A program made the translations under genes and the position numbers. DNA of 6,823 bases from Deltaproteobacteria bacterium (GTDB lineage: Bacteria; Myxococcota; XYA12-FULL-58-9; JAUUZB01), in NCBI GenBank assembly GCA_030590185.1, contig JAUUZB010000212.1, positions 1-6,823 of the forward strand. The letters run 5' to 3'. A model generated the notes under the pieces. It was not told the origin of the DNA. It made no database searches and saw only the letters and a program-made list of their open reading frames with translations. Every line of letters starts with the position of its first letter. Position 1 is the first letter of the stretch. This document shows, one piece after another, positions 5,279 to 6,823 of the stretch.

Positions 5279-6088
5279 ATGGCCAACCTGCGCCTGCGAC
5301 GCCTCGCCGTGATGTTGCTGCTGGTGGCCTGCCAGGATCGCAGCCACCACCGGCCAACCTTTCATGCCCCCTCGCCGGACTCCGCCAGTTTGCGCCAGGG
5401 GAACCCGACCCGGACCGTGGTGGTGCTCAAGGTAGATGACTTGGGCGGGCCCCTGAGCCGCAATGCGGCCCGATTCATCGAGGCGGTGGCCGCAGCTGGT
5501 GGGGTCGCGGCGCTCGGCCTGATCACGTCACGCATTCCAGAGGACCCGGAGGTGCTCGCTACTTACCGCGACCTGCAGGCGCGGGGCTTTGAGCTCTGGT
5601 TCCATGGCCACCGCCACGACTGGTCGCTTCCCGAGGCAGAATTTGCTGGCATCGGCGTCGCGGCGCAACGGGAAGCGTTTCGAGTCGGGCTAGCCGCAGC
5701 CCGCGAGCGCCTCGGCATCGAGTTGCGCACCTTTGGCGCGCCGGGCAACGCCATTGACGACGATACGGTGACCGCCATCCGCGACGTCCCGCAGCTCGAC
5801 GCCTGGTTCTTCGGCCGACCGGGCACGCAGGCGACCGTGTTGCCGCGCTTGCTGGAGATCGAGGAGAAGGTGGGGGTGGTGCGCGAACCGGACGCCTTCT
5901 TCACCGCCCTCGACCGGGAGCGAGCCACGGTGCCGCCCGTCATCACACTGCAAGTGCATCCGAACGCGTTCGGCGCCGACGACTTCGATCGCTTCGAGAC
6001 GATCCTGAGCGGCCTAGGCGAGCGTGGGTTGCGCCTGACCACGCCTCGGTACGTTATCCGCGGTCAGGGCGATGCTACCCGACGATAG
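5279..6088 (+). CDS. Lipoprotein with NodB / polysaccharide-deacetylase-like domain
   Basis: A 269-residue probable lipoprotein. Residues 1-18 form a basic, hydrophobic signal ending in the lipobox LVAC with C18 lipidated; a linker rich in H, P and S runs to about 44. The catalytic barrel follows: motif 1 KVDDLGG (D53/D54, general base and metal ligand), motif 2 HGHRHD (H109 and H113, the HxxxH metal pair), motif 3 TFGAPGN (151-157), a DAWFFG segment (174-179) and the late histidine motif QVHPN (H227). Motif 3 lacks the arginine of classical RxPxG, so it belongs to a divergent branch (DUF2334-like style) and may not be a chitin/peptidoglycan N-deacetylase. Expected to act on envelope or extracellular glycan at a membrane surface. 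ATG at 5279 is preferred because it gives the lipoprotein signal; a GTG at 5234 would add 15 residues before it and lies in the inverted repeat. Divergent from the hydantoinase. Confidence 0.85.
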   Translation: MANLRLRRLAVMLLLVACQDRSHHRPTFHAPSPDSASLRQGNPTRTVVVLKVDDLGGPLSRNAARFIEAVAAAGGVAALGLITSRIPEDPEVLATYRDLQARGFELWFHGHRHDWSLPEAEFAGIGVAAQREAFRVGLAAARERLGIELRTFGAPGNAIDDDTVTAIRDVPQLDAWFFGRPGTQATVLPRLLEIEEKVGVVREPDAFFTALDRERATVPPVITLQVHPNAFGADDFDRFETILSGLGERGLRLTTPRYVIRGQGDATRR

Positions 6089-6092
6089 CCGG

Positions 6093-6104
6093 CCGCGGCC
6101 GCGG
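6093..6104 (+). terminator. Possible weak terminator after the deacetylase-like gene
   Basis: CCGCGGCCGCGG is a perfect 12-base palindrome (contains a GCGGCCGC site) five bases after the stop codon. It can fold as a 4-bp GC stem with a GGCC loop followed by TTTGTT. The short stem makes termination uncertain; its last two bases overlap the edge of the gene remnant. Confidence 0.28.
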
Positions 6105-6196
6105 TTTGTTCGGTGTCGTCCGACTAGACCCAACGCATCGCCGAGCGCCGTGCCGAGCAGCATGCCGGTGATGTGGTCATGGAGTGACGTGGTCAC
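6103..6196 (-). pseudogene. Remnant of an ADP-ribosylglycohydrolase (DraG/ARH family) gene
   Basis: On the minus strand a GTG at 6196 opens a frame reading TTSLHDHITGMLLGTALGDALGLV, whose GMLLGTALGDALGL (6125-6166) is the N-terminal signature of ADP-ribosylglycohydrolases. Immediately after, in a different frame, 6103-6123 reads SDDTEQT, the first metal-binding motif of the same family. In intact members these two motifs are separated by a few tens of residues; here they abut, with a frame change and an in-frame TAG between them. The simplest reading is an internal deletion plus loss of everything after SDDTEQT, leaving about 94 bases of a gene normally near 300 codons. Intact enzymes remove ADP-ribose from proteins or hydrolyse related conjugates using two magnesium ions; this copy cannot. 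It is on the same strand as, and 42 bases downstream of, the methyltransferase gene. Family assignment rests on motif recognition only. Confidence 0.62.
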
Positions 6197-6238
6197 GCCA
6201 GAATAACTTCCGGGCTCGCCCGTGGATTCCCCGGCTCC

Positions 6239-6823
6239 TCAACCGTCGCCGCAAACCCCGCCGGCCTCCGACGCGAGGATCGCCGCGGCGATGGCGGCAC
6301 CTACCCGGGGCGCGACGGCGTTGCCGATCTGCTTGACCACCTGCGCGATGGTGCCACGGAACTGGTAGCTGTCCGGGAAGCTCTGCAGCCGCGCGCCCTC
6401 CCGGGGCGTAAGGGCGCGGTCCTGAAACGGGTGGATGCAACGGTTGGAGGCCGGGTGCACGAAGTTGACCGTCAGGGTGGTGCTCGGTCGGTCCGGGTCG
6501 AGGCGGCTGTAGCAGGAGCTGAAGCCGCTGGTCACCATGCCGGGGGGCAGGGCCGAGCGGTTGGCACCCGCGTGGCGGATGATCTCGAGCATGCGCGGTG
6601 AGTGGCGGGTGGCGCGGTGGTGAGTCAGGCGGTCACTGCCCTGACGCATGGCCGCTTGGTACGGCGTCAGCGGCGCGCCGGTCTCGCCATAGGCGTGCGC
6701 CTCCTCCCCAGCCGTCACCGGGGGCAAGTCTCCGATGGCGTCGATCAAGGTCACCGCCGCGGGTAGGTTCCCATTGTCCTTGGTGGGGGCGAGGATGACC
6801 TCCGGTCGCTTCCCGGCCATGCT
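6239..6823 (-). CDS. DNA cytosine-5 methyltransferase, C-terminal part (runs off the window)
   Basis: The last 194 or so residues of a C5-type DNA methyltransferase (AdoMet-dependent methylation of cytosine carbon 5). Counting from the methionine at 6820, the target-recognition region (about 40-113) is followed by a segment SRLDPDRPSTTLTVNF (104-119), motif IX-like HPFQDRALTPREGARLQSFPD (130-150) and motif X QIGNAVAP (164-171), all in family order. Motif X usually ends in NAVPP; here the first proline is alanine. The catalytic PCQ loop (IV), ENV (VI) and the AdoMet-binding motif I must lie beyond 6823 because the frame stays open to the window edge, so the methionine at 6820 is not taken as the start. 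Whether it is part of a restriction-modification pair, a phage-type or an orphan enzyme cannot be told here. The next feature downstream is a broken ADP-ribosylglycohydrolase remnant, suggesting an accessory, rearranging region. Confidence 0.93.
   Translation of the reverse strand, partial: SMAGKRPEVILAPTKDNGNLPAAVTLIDAIGDLPPVTAGEEAHAYGETGAPLTPYQAAMRQGSDRLTHHRATRHSPRMLEIIRHAGANRSALPPGMVTSGFSSCYSRLDPDRPSTTLTVNFVHPASNRCIHPFQDRALTPREGARLQSFPDSYQFRGTIAQVVKQIGNAVAPRVGAAIAAAILASEAGGVCGDG

Noticed and set aside
5279..6088. Allantoinase (PuuE) identity for the deacetylase-like gene
   Set aside because: Shares only the fold-level motifs, and the lipobox implies export, unlike cytoplasmic PuuE.
6177..6440. 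87-codon minus-strand open frame overlapping the methyltransferase end
   Set aside because: Shadow of the methyltransferase in another frame; rich in R, G and P with no motif.
1..6823. CRISPR array, tRNA, rRNA, riboswitch, transposase or integrase
   Set aside because: No regularly spaced direct repeats, no cloverleaf or rRNA-like sequence, no recombinase motifs and no insertion-sequence ends were found on reading both strands.

Overview
The window is high-GC DNA (about two thirds G+C by eye) from a Gram-negative bacterium. Lipoprotein signal sequences, a TPR/beta-domain envelope protein paired with a small lipoprotein, and c-di-GMP-type signalling proteins all suggest a deltaproteobacterial lineage, most likely Myxococcota or a relative. 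That placement is inferred from protein style; there is no rRNA or marker gene to confirm it.

Layout. (1) 54-968 (+) encodes a response regulator with a receiver domain and a GGDEF domain whose active site is degenerate (GGGKF) while its c-di-GMP-binding I-site (RTPD) is intact. (2) 965-1843 (-) encodes an acidic helical-repeat protein of unknown function. The two genes converge and their stop codons share one CTAG. (3) 1964-2827 and 2824-3276 (+) overlap by ATGA and encode a membrane-anchored TPR/beta-domain protein and a small lipoprotein, a likely two-gene envelope unit. (4) On the minus strand, 3768-5165 encodes a dihydropyrimidinase/D-hydantoinase with all metal ligands, followed 75 bases later by a canonical PilZ-domain protein (3291-3692). 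A sigma70-like promoter with an inverted repeat filling its spacer lies upstream of the hydantoinase. (5) Divergent from this, 5279-6088 (+) encodes a lipoprotein with a NodB/polysaccharide-deacetylase-like domain. (6) The right edge carries the C-terminal part of a DNA cytosine-5 methyltransferase (6239-6823, -), running off the window. Downstream of it, 6103-6196, is a short broken remnant of an ADP-ribosylglycohydrolase gene.

How they fit together. The most coherent theme is c-di-GMP sensing: a probable non-catalytic GGDEF receptor and a PilZ receptor sit 2.3 kb apart on either side of an envelope protein pair. That they act together is inference. The hydantoinase is a housekeeping-type nucleobase/hydantoin enzyme, apparently under local repressor control. 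The right end looks like an accessory or eroding region (methyltransferase plus gene remnant). I see no CRISPR array, tRNA, rRNA, transposase or complete mobile element. The most notable observations are the degenerate GGDEF with intact I-site, the ADP-ribosylglycohydrolase remnant, the operator-like repeat inside the hydantoinase promoter, and a duplicated 14-residue motif in the unknown acidic protein.
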